This document shows positions 1 through 8,737 of a stretch of 64,000 nt of DNA, in pieces. The notes below the pieces were generated by a model. That model was given only the letters and a program-made list of their open reading frames with translations. It searched no databases and had not been told where the DNA came from. This stretch comes from Actinopolyspora halophila DSM 43834 (GTDB taxonomy: Bacteria; Actinomycetota; Actinomycetes; Mycobacteriales; Pseudonocardiaceae). The stretch spans positions 2,459,276 to 2,523,275 of the forward strand of contig NZ_AQUI01000002.1 of the NCBI RefSeq assembly GCF_000371785.1, in the 5' to 3' direction. A program made the translations under genes and the position numbers. Each line of letters starts with the position of its first letter. Within the stretch, counting starts at the first letter, position 1.

Positions 1-1
1 C

Positions 2-589
2 ACGGTTTTCGAGGGAAGTTCCGAATACCGCATGGGCGCCAACCGTGAGCTCAAGGACGCCATCGCCAAGGTCGCCCTCGGGATGGTCGAACCGGGATCG
101 TCGATCCTGCTCGACGACTCGACCACGGCACTCACACTCGCGGGCCTGCTCGGAGGAATCGGCCCGCTGACGGTGGCCACCAACTATCTCCCCGCCATCG
201 AGGTGCTCAAGACCTTCTCCGATGTGCACCTGATGTGCCTGGGAGGCAACTACTCGGCCACGCACGACTCCTTCCTCGGGCTGCCGTGCATCGAAGCGGT
301 CGGAGCGCTGTCCGTGGACATGGCCTTCGTGTCCACTTCGGCTATGAACGCGAACATGACCTTCCACCAGGAACACGAACTCGTTCAGGTGAAGCGGGCC
401 ATGCTCTCGGCCGCGGGGACGAATGTGCTGTTGATGGATTCCAGCAAGATGCCGCGCAAGGCCCTGCACCGGATGGCCCCGTTGAACGACTACGACAGGC
501 TCGTCGTCGACGACGGGGCCGACCGGGAACTGCTCACGGCGGCAGGCGACGTGATCGACGTGACGATCGCCCCCACGGACGGGGTGTGA
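2..589 (+). CDS. DeoR/GlpR-family regulator, C-terminal part (5' end outside window)
   Basis: The frame is open from the window edge and ends in TGA after 195 codons, so the N-terminal DNA-binding domain lies upstream. What remains is the DeoR sensor domain, which in this family binds a phosphorylated sugar or polyol. LLDDSTT and ATNYLPA match its phosphate-binding loops, and LMDSSKM followed by LVVDD is the usual end of the fold. The ligand and target operon cannot be read here. The gene runs convergently towards the DUF2267 gene, with about 140 bases between their stop codons and no strong terminator hairpin. The family call is firm; function beyond that is unknown. Confidence 0.85.
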   Translation, partial: TVFEGSSEYRMGANRELKDAIAKVALGMVEPGSSILLDDSTTALTLAGLLGGIGPLTVATNYLPAIEVLKTFSDVHLMCLGGNYSATHDSFLGLPCIEAVGALSVDMAFVSTSAMNANMTFHQEHELVQVKRAMLSAAGTNVLLMDSSKMPRKALHRMAPLNDYDRLVVDDGADRELLTAAGDVIDVTIAPTDGV

Positions 590-727
590 ACCGGTCCGGA
601 GTACCGCTGTCCGGTCTCGGACATCCGCCTCTCGGGAACCGGCGGGAGGTGCCGCCGGGGCCGCGAACACCCGCGCGAACCGGGACGACGAAGTCCTCCC
701 GGTCCGACGGGCGCGCCGGAAGCCCCG

Positions 728-1126
728 TCAGCGGAACATCTCCGCGAGGTCCGGGGGCAGTTGCGCGATGGTGTCCTCGATCTCCTCGCCGGGGGCCCAC
801 TGCAGCAGCACCTCGAAGACGGCACGGACCCTGCGCTCCACCTCGTCGATGTCCACCGTGTCCACCTCCCCGCTGACCTGGTCCAGGAAGGTGTCCTTGT
901 CGAAGGAGATGGCCTGCCCGTCGAACCGGTACAACTCATCGTGCAGTTCCGGTGGCAACGCGGGTTCCAGATCGTTCAGCTGACCGGCCGCCAGCCGCTC
1001 GGAAAGCGCCCGGATCGTCGCACGGGTCAACCTCTCGGTCTCCGTGGCGTCGGTCAATCCGGTGTGCTGCTGCACCTGCTCCTGGAAGCTGGCCATCGTG
1101 CGGCCAGTGGACTCCGGTTGGGTCAT
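728..1126 (-). CDS. DUF2267 domain protein
   Basis: This is a 132-residue acidic soluble protein. The C-terminal part (about residues 45-130) has the DUF2267 pattern: RALSERLAAGQLNDLEPALP, then a short loop, then VERRVRAVFEVL and an amphipathic helix ending in AQLPPDLAEMF. This family is common in actinobacteria near stress genes, and its biochemical role is not established. The ATG at 1126 is preferred because GAAGGGCGAG lies just before it; an upstream extension in the same frame has no ribosome site and poor codon character. There are no membrane segments. It lies downstream of the O-methyltransferase on the same strand, about 240 bases away, so it probably has its own promoter. Confidence 0.8.
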   Translation of the reverse strand: MTQPESTGRTMASFQEQVQQHTGLTDATETERLTRATIRALSERLAAGQLNDLEPALPPELHDELYRFDGQAISFDKDTFLDQVSGEVDTVDIDEVERRVRAVFEVLLQWAPGEEIEDTIAQLPPDLAEMFR

Positions 1127-1225
1127 GACTCGCCCTTCGTCGTTCGGGATCTCGCAGTGGCGAGCTACCCACACCGACGTTGATCGAAACGCGCGGGGCA
1201 GCACGGGCCGTGCCCCGGACGGGAA

Positions 1226-1253
1226 CTCGCCGATGTTTTCCGGTCGAGTCGTT
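1226..1253. repeat. 28-nt dispersed repeat, copy 1
   Basis: This stretch matches 4655-4682 at 24 of 28 positions (core CGATGTTTTCCGGTCGAG). It lies downstream of the O-methyltransferase and upstream of the DUF2267 start. Neither copy is inside a convincing gene. It could be a small interspersed repeat or a shared regulatory sequence. Confidence 0.45.
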
Positions 1254-1368
1254 GGCCGGGCCGAAGAGCTCCGGCACCGCCCGCGTCGAGGCTCCCCGAG
1301 CAGTCCACACCACGGCGGGACGTTCGGCTCGGCATCCCCCCACGACAGGGGAGCGCGCGAAACCTCGA

Positions 1369-2025
1369 TCAGCGTCGACGCGCCAGGGTGATCCCGTCAC
1401 TGATCGGCAGCATCGTTAGTTCCACGCGGTGGTCGCGCAGCACGTACCTGTTGAACTCGTGAATCGCGTGCGCGTTCTCGTCCTGCTCCGCGGCCAGCAC
1501 GTTGCCGCCGGCCAGGACGTTGTCCACGACGACGAATCCACCGGAACGGGTGCGCGGCACTATCTCGTTCCAGTACGCGATGTAACTCGCCTTGTCGGCG
1601 TCGATGAAAGCGAGGTCGACCTTCGGTTCCGCATCGAGAGCACGCAGCGTGCTCAGCGCGGGGTCGATTCTGAGCTCGATGCGTTCGGTCATACCTGCGC
1701 GGTGCCAGAAGTCCCGTGCCACATCGGTGTACTCGGTGCTGATGTCGCAGCACAGCAGTTTTCCGTTCTTGTCCATCCCGCGGGCTATGGCCAGAGCGGA
1801 GTAGCCGGTGAACGTGCCCACCTCCACCGCTGTCCGCGCGTGGATCGCCTTGGCGAGCAGGGTCAGCAGACTGGCCTGCTCCGGCGATATCTGCATCTCC
1901 GCGCTGTCCGGCCACAACCGTTCGGTGTCGGTGATCAGTTCCCGCTGCAGCGGGTCCGGCCGTGCTCCGTGCTCCAGCAGGTACTCGTGTAGTTGCTCGT
2001 CGAGCTGAGCCGACTTGCGGGTCAC
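1369..2025 (-). CDS. SAM-dependent O-methyltransferase (caffeoyl-CoA OMT type)
   Basis: The 218-residue protein has the size and layout of the class I caffeoyl-CoA/catechol O-methyltransferase family, which moves a methyl group from S-adenosylmethionine to a hydroxyl using a divalent metal. [17 protein letters not shown] (about residues 67-83) is the SAM-binding motif I, LLCCDIS is motif II, and [11 protein letters not shown] followed by [10 protein letters not shown] carries the expected metal-ligand aspartates and Asn. It is cytosolic. The substrate cannot be inferred because no pathway gene is adjacent. It is divergent from qcrB, with about 155 bases between starts, a region that must hold both promoters. 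Confidence 0.88.
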   Translation of the reverse strand: MTRKSAQLDEQLHEYLLEHGARPDPLQRELITDTERLWPDSAEMQISPEQASLLTLLAKAIHARTAVEVGTFTGYSALAIARGMDKNGKLLCCDISTEYTDVARDFWHRAGMTERIELRIDPALSTLRALDAEPKVDLAFIDADKASYIAYWNEIVPRTRSGGFVVVDNVLAGGNVLAAEQDENAHAIHEFNRYVLRDHRVELTMLPISDGITLARRR

Positions 2026-2180
2026 CGCACCGACGCTACTCGCACGAGGTGCGTGTGCAACTCAGCGCGGAATCCGGTTCGGCGCAGTCGCGTAGCGTGG
2101 TCTGTCTGTTTACGCTTACACGCGGAGATTGCGGAAACCGCCGACCGGGGAGCTCCCGAAGGGTAGGCGTGATCGTCGCG

Positions 2181-3839
2181 ATGAGCAGATTGACACGGCC
2201 GACGAGGCAGTCGAGCAAGGCCTACCGGATTGCGGCGAGTCAGGCGAACGAAGTGGACGAACGTCTGCAGCTGGCTTCCGGGGCGCGGCGGCAGATGAAC
2301 AAGGTCTTCCCGACGCACTGGTCCTTCCTGCTCGGTGAGATAGCCCTCTACACATTCATCCTGCTGTTGTTGACGGGAACTTATCTCGCCTATTTCTTCG
2401 ACCCCTCGATGACCGAGGTCACCTACAACGGGGTGTTCACCGACATGCGGGGCGTCGAAATGTCCCGCGCCTATGAGTCCACGCTGAACATATCGTTCGA
2501 AGTGCGCGGTGGGATGTTCGCCCGGCAGATACACCACTGGGCCGCGCTGATATTCGTGGCCGCGATCGTGGTGCACATGTTCCGGATCTTTTTCACGGGG
2601 GCGTTCCGCCGCCCGCGTGAGACGAACTGGGCCATCGGGATACTGCTGTTCATCACCGGGATGTTCGAGGGGTTCACCGGCTACTCCCTGCCGGACGACC
2701 TGTTGTCGGGAACCGGGGTGCGGATCGCTTCGGGGATCACGCTGTCCGTGCCGATCATCGGCACCTGGCTGCACTGGATTCTGTTCGGAGGCGAGTTCCC
2801 CGGCGACGAGATCATCCAGCGTTTCTACATGATCCACATATTCCTCCTGCCCGGGATCATCGCGGCCCTGATCGCCGTTCACCTGGCGCTGGTGTGGTAC
2901 CAGAAGCACACGCAGTTCCCGGGAGTGCGCCGCAGGGAGAGCAACGTCGTCGGGGTGCGCATCCTGCCCGTGTTCGCGCTCAAATCGGGGGGATTCTTCG
3001 CGACGGTGGCCGGAGTGGTCGTCGTCATGGCCGGGATCTTCCAGATCAACCCGGTCTGGAACCTCGGCCCCTACGTCGCCTCCAAGGTGTCGGCGGCCTC
3101 GCAACCCGACTGGTATTTGATGTGGACCGACGGAATGGGAAGGCTCTGGCCGCCGTGGGAGGTCTACTTCGGGGGGAGCGTCACGCTTCCGGCCCCGTTC
3201 TTCCCGCTCGTTCTGGGGATGGGGCTGGTGTTCACACTGGCGCTGTCCTATCCGTTCCTGGAGCGGAAACTCAGCGGTGACGACGCGCATCACAACTTGA
3301 TCCAACGTCCGAGAGACGTTCCCGTTCGGACCGGCCTGGGCGCCATGGCCATCACTTTCTTCACGATCGTGCTGGTAAGCGGAGCCAACGACATCGTCGC
3401 CTTCAAGCTGGACATCGCGTTGGAGCTGATGACCTGGTTGGGGCGCATCGGTGTGCTGCTCGGCCCGCCCATCGCCTACTACATAGCGTATCGGATCTGC
3501 GTCGGGTTGCAGCGAGCCGATCGTCACGTGCTGGAGCACGGTGTGGAAACCGGTATCGTCCGCAGGCTGCCCCACGGGGAGGTGATCGAGGTTCACCAAC
3601 CGCTGGGCCCCACCGACGAACGCGGTCACCCCGAACCGCTGTCCTACCAGGGGGCGCCGGTTCCGAAGAAGATGAACAAGCTGGGGGCCGCCGGACGTCC
3701 TCTGCCGGGGAGTTTGCTGTGGCCCGATCCTCCTGAGGAGACCGCGCAGCTGCGGGCGGCCGAGCAGGAGGAGCAGGAGCGGCGGTCGCGAGGCGAGGAC
3801 GAGCTGACGAGTGGTCACTCGGGAGGTGCGGACGACTGA
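2181..3839 (+). CDS. qcrB: Cytochrome bc1 complex cytochrome b subunit (solo QcrB)
   Basis: The 552-residue protein matches actinobacterial QcrB, the b subunit of the menaquinol:cytochrome c oxidoreductase. [17 protein letters not shown] opens the first membrane helix. [11 protein letters not shown]...VHMFRIF and MIHIFLL...VHLALVWY carry the paired haem-ligand histidines, and PDWYLMW is the actinobacterial form of the Qo-site PEWY motif. The C-terminal 120 residues form the usual cytoplasmic extension, here rich in Glu and Arg. ATG 2181 aligns with family starts; an in-frame GTG at 2169 has a better-spaced GAAGGG and is a real alternative. Unusually, qcrC, qcrA and ctaE are not beside it, so it is likely a paralogue of the main qcrCAB copy. 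Confidence 0.9.
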   Translation: MSRLTRPTRQSSKAYRIAASQANEVDERLQLASGARRQMNKVFPTHWSFLLGEIALYTFILLLLTGTYLAYFFDPSMTEVTYNGVFTDMRGVEMSRAYESTLNISFEVRGGMFARQIHHWAALIFVAAIVVHMFRIFFTGAFRRPRETNWAIGILLFITGMFEGFTGYSLPDDLLSGTGVRIASGITLSVPIIGTWLHWILFGGEFPGDEIIQRFYMIHIFLLPGIIAALIAVHLALVWYQKHTQFPGVRRRESNVVGVRILPVFALKSGGFFATVAGVVVVMAGIFQINPVWNLGPYVASKVSAASQPDWYLMWTDGMGRLWPPWEVYFGGSVTLPAPFFPLVLGMGLVFTLALSYPFLERKLSGDDAHHNLIQRPRDVPVRTGLGAMAITFFTIVLVSGANDIVAFKLDIALELMTWLGRIGVLLGPPIAYYIAYRICVGLQRADRHVLEHGVETGIVRRLPHGEVIEVHQPLGPTDERGHPEPLSYQGAPVPKKMNKLGAAGRPLPGSLLWPDPPEETAQLRAAEQEEQERRSRGEDELTSGHSGGADD

Positions 3840-4176
3840 GTCGGCGGGGAAGACTTCGAACCGGTGCGACAGCGCCGGTCCGGCCGAGCGGTGGGAACCG
3901 CCTCGTCGGGCGGCGCGGGGCCCGAGGATCGGAAGGAGGCGAAAGCGGTTCCGCGGGGACGAGCCCCGTGGGCGGCGCGACGGAAATACTCGGGTGTTCC
4001 GGGTGATTTTAGCTGGACATTCGAGGTGTGCGGGTTCACAGTAGCGGTGCGGGCTCTCCGAAACGGCCGCGGAACGGACGAGGTGCCCTACGGCCTCCGC
4101 GGGGCGAGCCGCGATCGACCGAGGCGGCCGGACAGGAGGGGGCCGTTTGCAACGGCGAACGGTAAGGGGGATGGAG
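3840..4176. other. Non-coding interval
   Basis: There are about 340 bases between qcrB and the SPW gene. I find no convincing gene: possible frames have poor codon character and no ribosome site. A more AT-rich patch near 3990-4025 is the likeliest place for the SPW promoter, but no clear -35/-10 pair stands out. Confidence 0.4.
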
Positions 4177-4602
4177 ATGTCGCAAGCCGGTTCGATCGAG
4201 AGGCATCCCGACCTCGTCGAGATGCGGGCGCGTTACGAGGAGGCCAGCGAGAGTCCGCAGGGCCAGACCCTGGAAGGGGCAACGCTGCTGGCCGGGGTGT
4301 ACCTGGCGATCTCGCCCTGGGTGATCCAGTTCAGCGCCACGAGTTTCGACGTGGCGATGGGCAACCTGGTCATCGGTTTGACGGTGGCCGTGCTGGCGCT
4401 CGGGTTCGCCTCCGCGTACAGCCGCACGCACACCGTCTCCTGGGTGGTCCCGCTGTTGGGGGCGTGGACGATAATCGCTCCGTTCGTGATCGTCGGAGCC
4501 GGAGTCGGTCTGGGGATGATGCTCAGCAACGTGATCGTGGGCGGAGTGATCGTGCTACTCGGTTCGGGAATGAGCTCCCTGGTGCTCATGCGTCGCAGCT
4601 GA
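4177..4602 (+). CDS. SPW-repeat membrane protein
   Basis: This is a 141-residue integral membrane protein of the SPW repeat family. After a cytosolic N-terminus of about 35 residues there are four hydrophobic helices. The signature occurs as ISPWVIQFS before helix 1 and in weaker form as VSWVVPLLGAW before helix 3, which gives a two-repeat structure. The role of the family is unknown; members sit in the cytoplasmic membrane. ATG 4177 is preferred over ATG 4171 because the AAGGGGG ribosome site is well spaced only for the former. The neighbouring universal stress protein gene is convergent, which loosely suggests a stress setting. Confidence 0.82.
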   Translation: MSQAGSIERHPDLVEMRARYEEASESPQGQTLEGATLLAGVYLAISPWVIQFSATSFDVAMGNLVIGLTVAVLALGFASAYSRTHTVSWVVPLLGAWTIIAPFVIVGAGVGLGMMLSNVIVGGVIVLLGSGMSSLVLMRRS

Positions 4603-4654
4603 CCGGGAAGCTCGGACCGGTGATCCGGTAGGCGCATCGGCCCGAGCTCCCGGG

Positions 4655-4682
4655 CTCGTCGATGTTTCCCGGTCGAGTTGGT
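4655..4682. repeat. 28-nt dispersed repeat, copy 2
   Basis: This is the second copy of the sequence at 1226-1253 (24 of 28 identical). It lies between the convergent SPW and universal stress protein genes. Both copies follow the end of a minus-strand gene. Confidence 0.45.
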
Positions 4683-4800
4683 GGTCGATTCGGGAGTTTC
4701 TTCGGCGCCTGCGGTGCCGAAGCACCCACGCTGCCCGTCGGCGCCGTCGCGGGAGGTTCGCACTCGGCGAGCACCTACGGCAGGGGGCGGAAAGCACCGG

Positions 4801-5244
4801 TCAGGCACGTTCCCCCTGGGCGTGCACGACCACCACGGGGCAGCGGGCGTGTTGAGTGCACTTGTGGCTGACCGATCCGAGCAGGGCGCCCACGAATCCG
4901 CCGTGCCCGCGGCTGCCGACGACGATCAGGTCGGTCGTCTCGACGATGTCCAGCAGCACTTGCGCCGAGTCGCCCTGGCACACCTTCGTCCGCACCCGGG
5001 GTGGAGAACTCCGGCGGTCCACCGCTTTGTCCACCGCGTCCTCGACGGTCACACTGGCGGCGTTCTCGAATTCCCTCGGGGATATCGCGCCCCCCTCCCA
5101 GCTGTAGAAGGCCGGGTACTCCCAGGCGGTGACGGCTTCGACCGTGCTCCCGGTGAGCTCGGCCTGACCGAGCGCCCAGTCCAGGGCGGCCAGTGACGAA
5201 GCCGAACCGTCCACACCCACGACGATCTTGCTGTCCTCGCTCAT
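4801..5244 (-). CDS. Universal stress protein (single UspA domain)
   Basis: The 147-residue protein is a complete single-domain UspA protein. VVGVDGSASSLAALDWA is the N-terminal beta-strand and Asp loop. VGSRGHGGFVGALLGSVSH carries the G-2x-G-9x-G-S/T pattern of ATP-binding members, so nucleotide binding is likely. Such cytosolic proteins help survival in stationary phase and low-oxygen stress. Start ATG 5244 is the family-like MSEDSKIVVGVDGS. The upstream region carries an AT-rich TATACTATTCG patch and a palindrome at 5385-5400, the best candidates for control. It is convergent with the SPW gene. Confidence 0.92.
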   Translation of the reverse strand: MSEDSKIVVGVDGSASSLAALDWALGQAELTGSTVEAVTAWEYPAFYSWEGGAISPREFENAASVTVEDAVDKAVDRRSSPPRVRTKVCQGDSAQVLLDIVETTDLIVVGSRGHGGFVGALLGSVSHKCTQHARCPVVVVHAQGERA

Positions 5245-5384
5245 CGCGCACCGTCCGTTTCGGCGGGCCTGCATCGCGGTTCTGCCGTGGCTCTCGTTCT
5301 CGTCACGACTGTCGCACGAATCCGTCGTGGACGCCGTAGTCGCGTGAAAGGTCGCAGCGGTGTTTTCGCATATACTATTCGAAA

Positions 5385-5400
5385 TCAGATTGTGATCTGA
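5385..5400. promoter_or_regulatory. Palindrome between the universal stress protein gene and the 5544 gene
   Basis: TCAGAT-TGTG-ATCTGA is a perfect 6-bp inverted repeat with a 4-base centre in an AT-rich stretch of an otherwise GC-rich region. It lies about 140 bases from each of the two divergent starts, so it could be an operator for either. No known regulator motif is claimed. Confidence 0.4.
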
Positions 5401-5543
5401 GAGTTTCGTGGCTATGTTCACTAACACGAGCGAGGGACTTCTGCGCCGAATACGGTGTTTCGATTTTGGAACGGCCTCCGAAGGGAGTCCGGACGGTGAC
5501 CCGACCCTTCCGCGGGGAGCGCGGTAATTGGGGGAAGACACTG

Positions 5544-5861
5544 ATGGACAGAACCACGGAAACACCCACCTGGAGCGTGGTGGCCCATGACGCGGACCGA
5601 CTGAAGCAGGCCGTCCGTGAACTCGACGCCGAGCAGGACACCGAGACCAAGTACGAGATCGCCTACGAGCTGCTGCGGACGGTCACCGTCATCGGAGAGC
5701 GGCTCGCCACGCTGCTGGACGGATTGGCCAAGCGCTACGAGAACCCGGGGATCCCCGAACAGCGCTCCGCGCACATCGCGATGGATCAGGCAGCGGCCGC
5801 CGCCGACGACCTGGGCGAGTGCGCGCGGCGTGCCGTGCAGACCCTGCGTGACGAGGACTGA
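5544..5861 (+). CDS. Hypothetical small helical protein
   Basis: I do not recognise this 105-residue protein. It is acidic and predicted to be all-helical and soluble: two long helices around DRLKQAVRELDAEQDTETKY and YELLRTVTVIGERLATLLDG, then a Pro-Gly turn and a final Ala-rich helix. It has no Cys, signal peptide or membrane segment. GGGGGAAG before ATG 5544 makes the start secure. It is divergent from the universal stress protein gene and about 190 bases upstream of the Rieske gene. The real-gene call rests on codon character and the ribosome site. Confidence 0.7.
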   Translation: MDRTTETPTWSVVAHDADRLKQAVRELDAEQDTETKYEIAYELLRTVTVIGERLATLLDGLAKRYENPGIPEQRSAHIAMDQAAAAADDLGECARRAVQTLRDED

Positions 5862-6051
5862 AGCGAGCACGCACCGCCCGGCGCGAGCACGGTTCGTCGA
5901 AGAGGGTCCCGGCCCCTGTCGGCCCCGGGACAGGACGACACGACGCGCGAAGTGAGGTGGATCCGCGCGTGCGGGCTCCGGACGCGCTACTCTCGCCGCC
6001 GTCCTGTCCGGTTGTCCACCGGATGCCGTGCGGCGAACGAAGGAGTCCGCG

Positions 6052-7074
6052 ATGGTCGGGTACTCGGGAACGAACCGGGTACGGAATCGTGCTTTCCCGT
6101 TCCGGAGGCTGCGCACCCCGGACTGGGCCACGCAGCAGGGGACATGGCGTTCGGCCCGCCCCTCGACGATCGCGGCCGCGCTCGAACGTGCCAGGGCCCG
6201 TCCGGCGGGAAACTGGTTCGTGCTGGCCGGAAGCGGACAGGTCGGAAACGACAAGCCGTTCACCCGAACGGTTGGTGGGACCGAAGTGGTGGCCTGGCGG
6301 ACGCCGGACGGCGGACTCCACGCCGGGCCGGGGATCTGCCCCCACCTGGGGGCGCCGCTCGGCGAGGGAGCGGTGGACCGCGGTCAACTCGTTTGCAGGT
6401 GGCACGGACTACGGCTGACAGAGCGCGGTGGTCCGGGATGGACTCCGTTCCCCACCCACGACGACGGTGTGCTGGCGTGGGTGCGGTTGGATTCGGTCGG
6501 CGGTGAGCAACCGCTCGAGTCGCCGGTGGTCCCGCGTCGGCCCGCGCTGCGGGAAAGCATCGCCGAAGTGGCGACCACGGTGGGTGTGTGCGAACCCGAC
6601 GACATCGTGGCCAACCGACTCGACCCCTGGCACGGATCCTGGTTCCACCCGTACTCGTTCGCCGAGCTCAGCGTGCGGCACGCCCCGGCGGTCGACAGCA
6701 CGGAGGAGAACGACTTCTTCGAGGTTCTGGTCACCTTCAAGGCGTTCCCCGGGGTCGGCGTTCCGGTCACGGCGGGGTTCACCTGCCCGGAGCCGCGCAC
6801 CGTCGTGATGCGCATCCTCGAGGGGGAGGGGGCGGGCAGTGTGGTGGAGACCCACGCCACCCCGCTGGGGACGGATTCGAGAGGTGAACCGCGTACCGCC
6901 GTCGTGGAAGCCACCGTCGCCCACTCGCGGCGCAGGGGTTTCCGCGCGGTGCTGCCCGCTGCGGCGCTGCTGCGTCCGCTGATCCGGCGGGTGGCCCTCC
7001 GGCTGTGGATCGACGATCTCGCCTACGCGCAACGGCGCTACGAGCTGCGCAGCACCGGCCGGTTCCCCGGCTGA
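6052..7074 (+). CDS. Rieske [2Fe-2S] protein with DUF5914 domain, carotenoid-associated
   Basis: The 340-residue protein has a Rieske domain at about residues 60-145, with ligands in CPHLGAPLGEG and CRWHGLRL (C-x-H ... C-x-x-H), followed by a DUF5914 region containing DPWHGSWFHPYSF. Rieske domains carry electrons to an oxygenase centre. Proteins of this architecture recur beside actinobacterial carotenoid genes, so a role in carotenoid oxidation or desaturation is inferred, not shown. AAGGAG six bases before ATG 6052 fixes the start. It lies tail-to-tail with the crt operon: its stop is about 80 bases from the crtU stop. There is no signal peptide. Confidence 0.83.
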   Translation: MVGYSGTNRVRNRAFPFRRLRTPDWATQQGTWRSARPSTIAAALERARARPAGNWFVLAGSGQVGNDKPFTRTVGGTEVVAWRTPDGGLHAGPGICPHLGAPLGEGAVDRGQLVCRWHGLRLTERGGPGWTPFPTHDDGVLAWVRLDSVGGEQPLESPVVPRRPALRESIAEVATTVGVCEPDDIVANRLDPWHGSWFHPYSFAELSVRHAPAVDSTEENDFFEVLVTFKAFPGVGVPVTAGFTCPEPRTVVMRILEGEGAGSVVETHATPLGTDSRGEPRTAVVEATVAHSRRRGFRAVLPAAALLRPLIRRVALRLWIDDLAYAQRRYELRSTGRFPG

Positions 7075-7156
7075 CAACGGCGTCCCCGACTCGCGTGAAC
7101 GGTCCACCCGACCAGCCACACGAAGTTCCGTCACGAGTTGTCAGCGACGGAAAACC

Positions 7157-8737
7157 TCAGCGCTGATCGAGGGAAAGCCCACGCAACGCGGCCGAACGGC
7201 CCCGGTCGGGCACGCTCCACAGGGCGTGCCCGTGGATTCCCCAACCGCGCAGCAGCTCGTTGGCCGCCTGCATCCCGCTCGTCGCCGCGCGTTCCATCAA
7301 CGCGACCGGCAGATCCACCCGGACCAGATCGCCGGCCACCACGAGAGCGGGGTCGGGAGTGGTGATCGAGGGGCGTTCGGGGAAACCACCGGGTGGGAAG
7401 AGCGGACAGTCCTCCCGCAGCTCGTGCCGTTCGTCGACGATCCCGGCCACCGAGGTCTCCGGATATATCCTGGCCAGCTCGGCCAGCATCCTGGAACGCA
7501 ACCGGTCCACACTCGGCTCCCCGGCAAGCGCGTAACCGTGCAGCTCGATCACGGACCCACCGCGCAGCCCGGCCCATCGGGCCGCGTCCCGTTCGTAGCG
7601 TTCCAGGACGCTGACGTTGTCCAGCGGACCGTAACCACTCGTACCGAGGAACCCGGGGCGGTCCTTCCGCACCGGGCGGTCCAGCCAGATCCGGGAGACG
7701 AGAAAGGGCGGCGCCTGGCGCAGCCTCCCTATCCGCGCGCGCCACCAGGGGGCGCCCAACCCGGGGGAGCGGTGCACGACATCGCGCAGGCCGTTGGCGT
7801 CGGTGGCGAGTACGACGGCGTCGGCCTCCCGGACCTCCGCGTCGGTCCGCACCTCGAACCGGGAGGAACCGCCGGGACCCACGGAGGTGACGCGGGTGTT
7901 CGTCCGCACCGAGGCTCCCAGGGAACCGAGATGGTTCCCCAACGGTTCCCACAGCGCCTCCGGGAACGTGTCGGAGGCGACGTCGAACAGCAGTCCCTCG
8001 CTGGAACCGAGGAAGTAGATGTGGAACATCGTGGCGAGTTCCGCGGCGGACAGCTCTTGCGGAGCGGAGAAGAAGCTGCGGGAGAACACCTCGAAGGCGA
8101 GGTGCTTGGCCGCCGCCGGAAAGCGGATCCGGTCCAACAGCGTCGCGGCGTCCAGGTGGTCCAGTCGGTGGTAGATCTCGGGCAGCGAAACCTGGGCCAG
8201 TGGAAGCGCGGCACGCGTGCCGAGGCGTGGAAGATCCCTCCAACCGAACGTCGGGCTCCGGGCCACGAAGGCGAACGCGTTCCAGGGGGGAGTCCGCGGC
8301 AGTCCCGCGAAGGTGTCCCGGTAGCCCGCGCTGTGCACCAGCGGGTAGTCGGAGAGCCCCACCAGCCCCGTGAGCAGCGGGTCGGCACGACGCAGCAGCG
8401 CACGCAGGTTGTAGTACTGCCGGAAGAAGGCGTGGAACCCACGGTTCATCCCGACGGTCGAACCGTCGGCCAGTTCGGTCGACCAGCCCCCGACCCGACC
8501 TCCCAGGTAGGACTCCCGTTCCAGCACGGTCACCGCTACGCCGCGCTCGGCCAGGCCGACGGCCGCGGACAGCCCGGCGATGCCGCCGCCGACCACCACG
8601 ACCCGGGGTGGCGTGTCGAAGCGACCCGTGTCGGCGTGCCCACGTGGTGCCGGGTGCAGCACGGCTTTGGGATCACGGCCGGGCAGGACTTCCTCCGACT
8701 CCGTTCGCCCGGTGGTCCTCCGGTGGGTTCCGGTCAA
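7157..8737 (-). CDS. crtU: CrtU-like carotenoid desaturase/methyltransferase (FAD)
   Basis: The 526-residue FAD-dependent amine-oxidase-fold enzyme resembles CrtU, which desaturates and rearranges methyl groups of beta-rings to make aromatic carotenoids such as isorenieratene. VVVVGGGIAGLSAAVGLAER (about residues 45-64) is the FAD-binding fold and LGGRVGGW the following GGR motif. The best start is TTG 8737: GGAG lies five bases upstream and TTGA overlaps the stop of the upstream methyltransferase, a sign of translational coupling. A downstream GTG (8662) has no spaced ribosome site. It is the last gene of the crt operon. No lycopene cyclase, whose product CrtU needs, is in the window. Confidence 0.8.
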   Translation of the reverse strand: MTGTHRRTTGRTESEEVLPGRDPKAVLHPAPRGHADTGRFDTPPRVVVVGGGIAGLSAAVGLAERGVAVTVLERESYLGGRVGGWSTELADGSTVGMNRGFHAFFRQYYNLRALLRRADPLLTGLVGLSDYPLVHSAGYRDTFAGLPRTPPWNAFAFVARSPTFGWRDLPRLGTRAALPLAQVSLPEIYHRLDHLDAATLLDRIRFPAAAKHLAFEVFSRSFFSAPQELSAAELATMFHIYFLGSSEGLLFDVASDTFPEALWEPLGNHLGSLGASVRTNTRVTSVGPGGSSRFEVRTDAEVREADAVVLATDANGLRDVVHRSPGLGAPWWRARIGRLRQAPPFLVSRIWLDRPVRKDRPGFLGTSGYGPLDNVSVLERYERDAARWAGLRGGSVIELHGYALAGEPSVDRLRSRMLAELARIYPETSVAGIVDERHELREDCPLFPPGGFPERPSITTPDPALVVAGDLVRVDLPVALMERAATSGMQAANELLRGWGIHGHALWSVPDRGRSAALRGLSLDQR

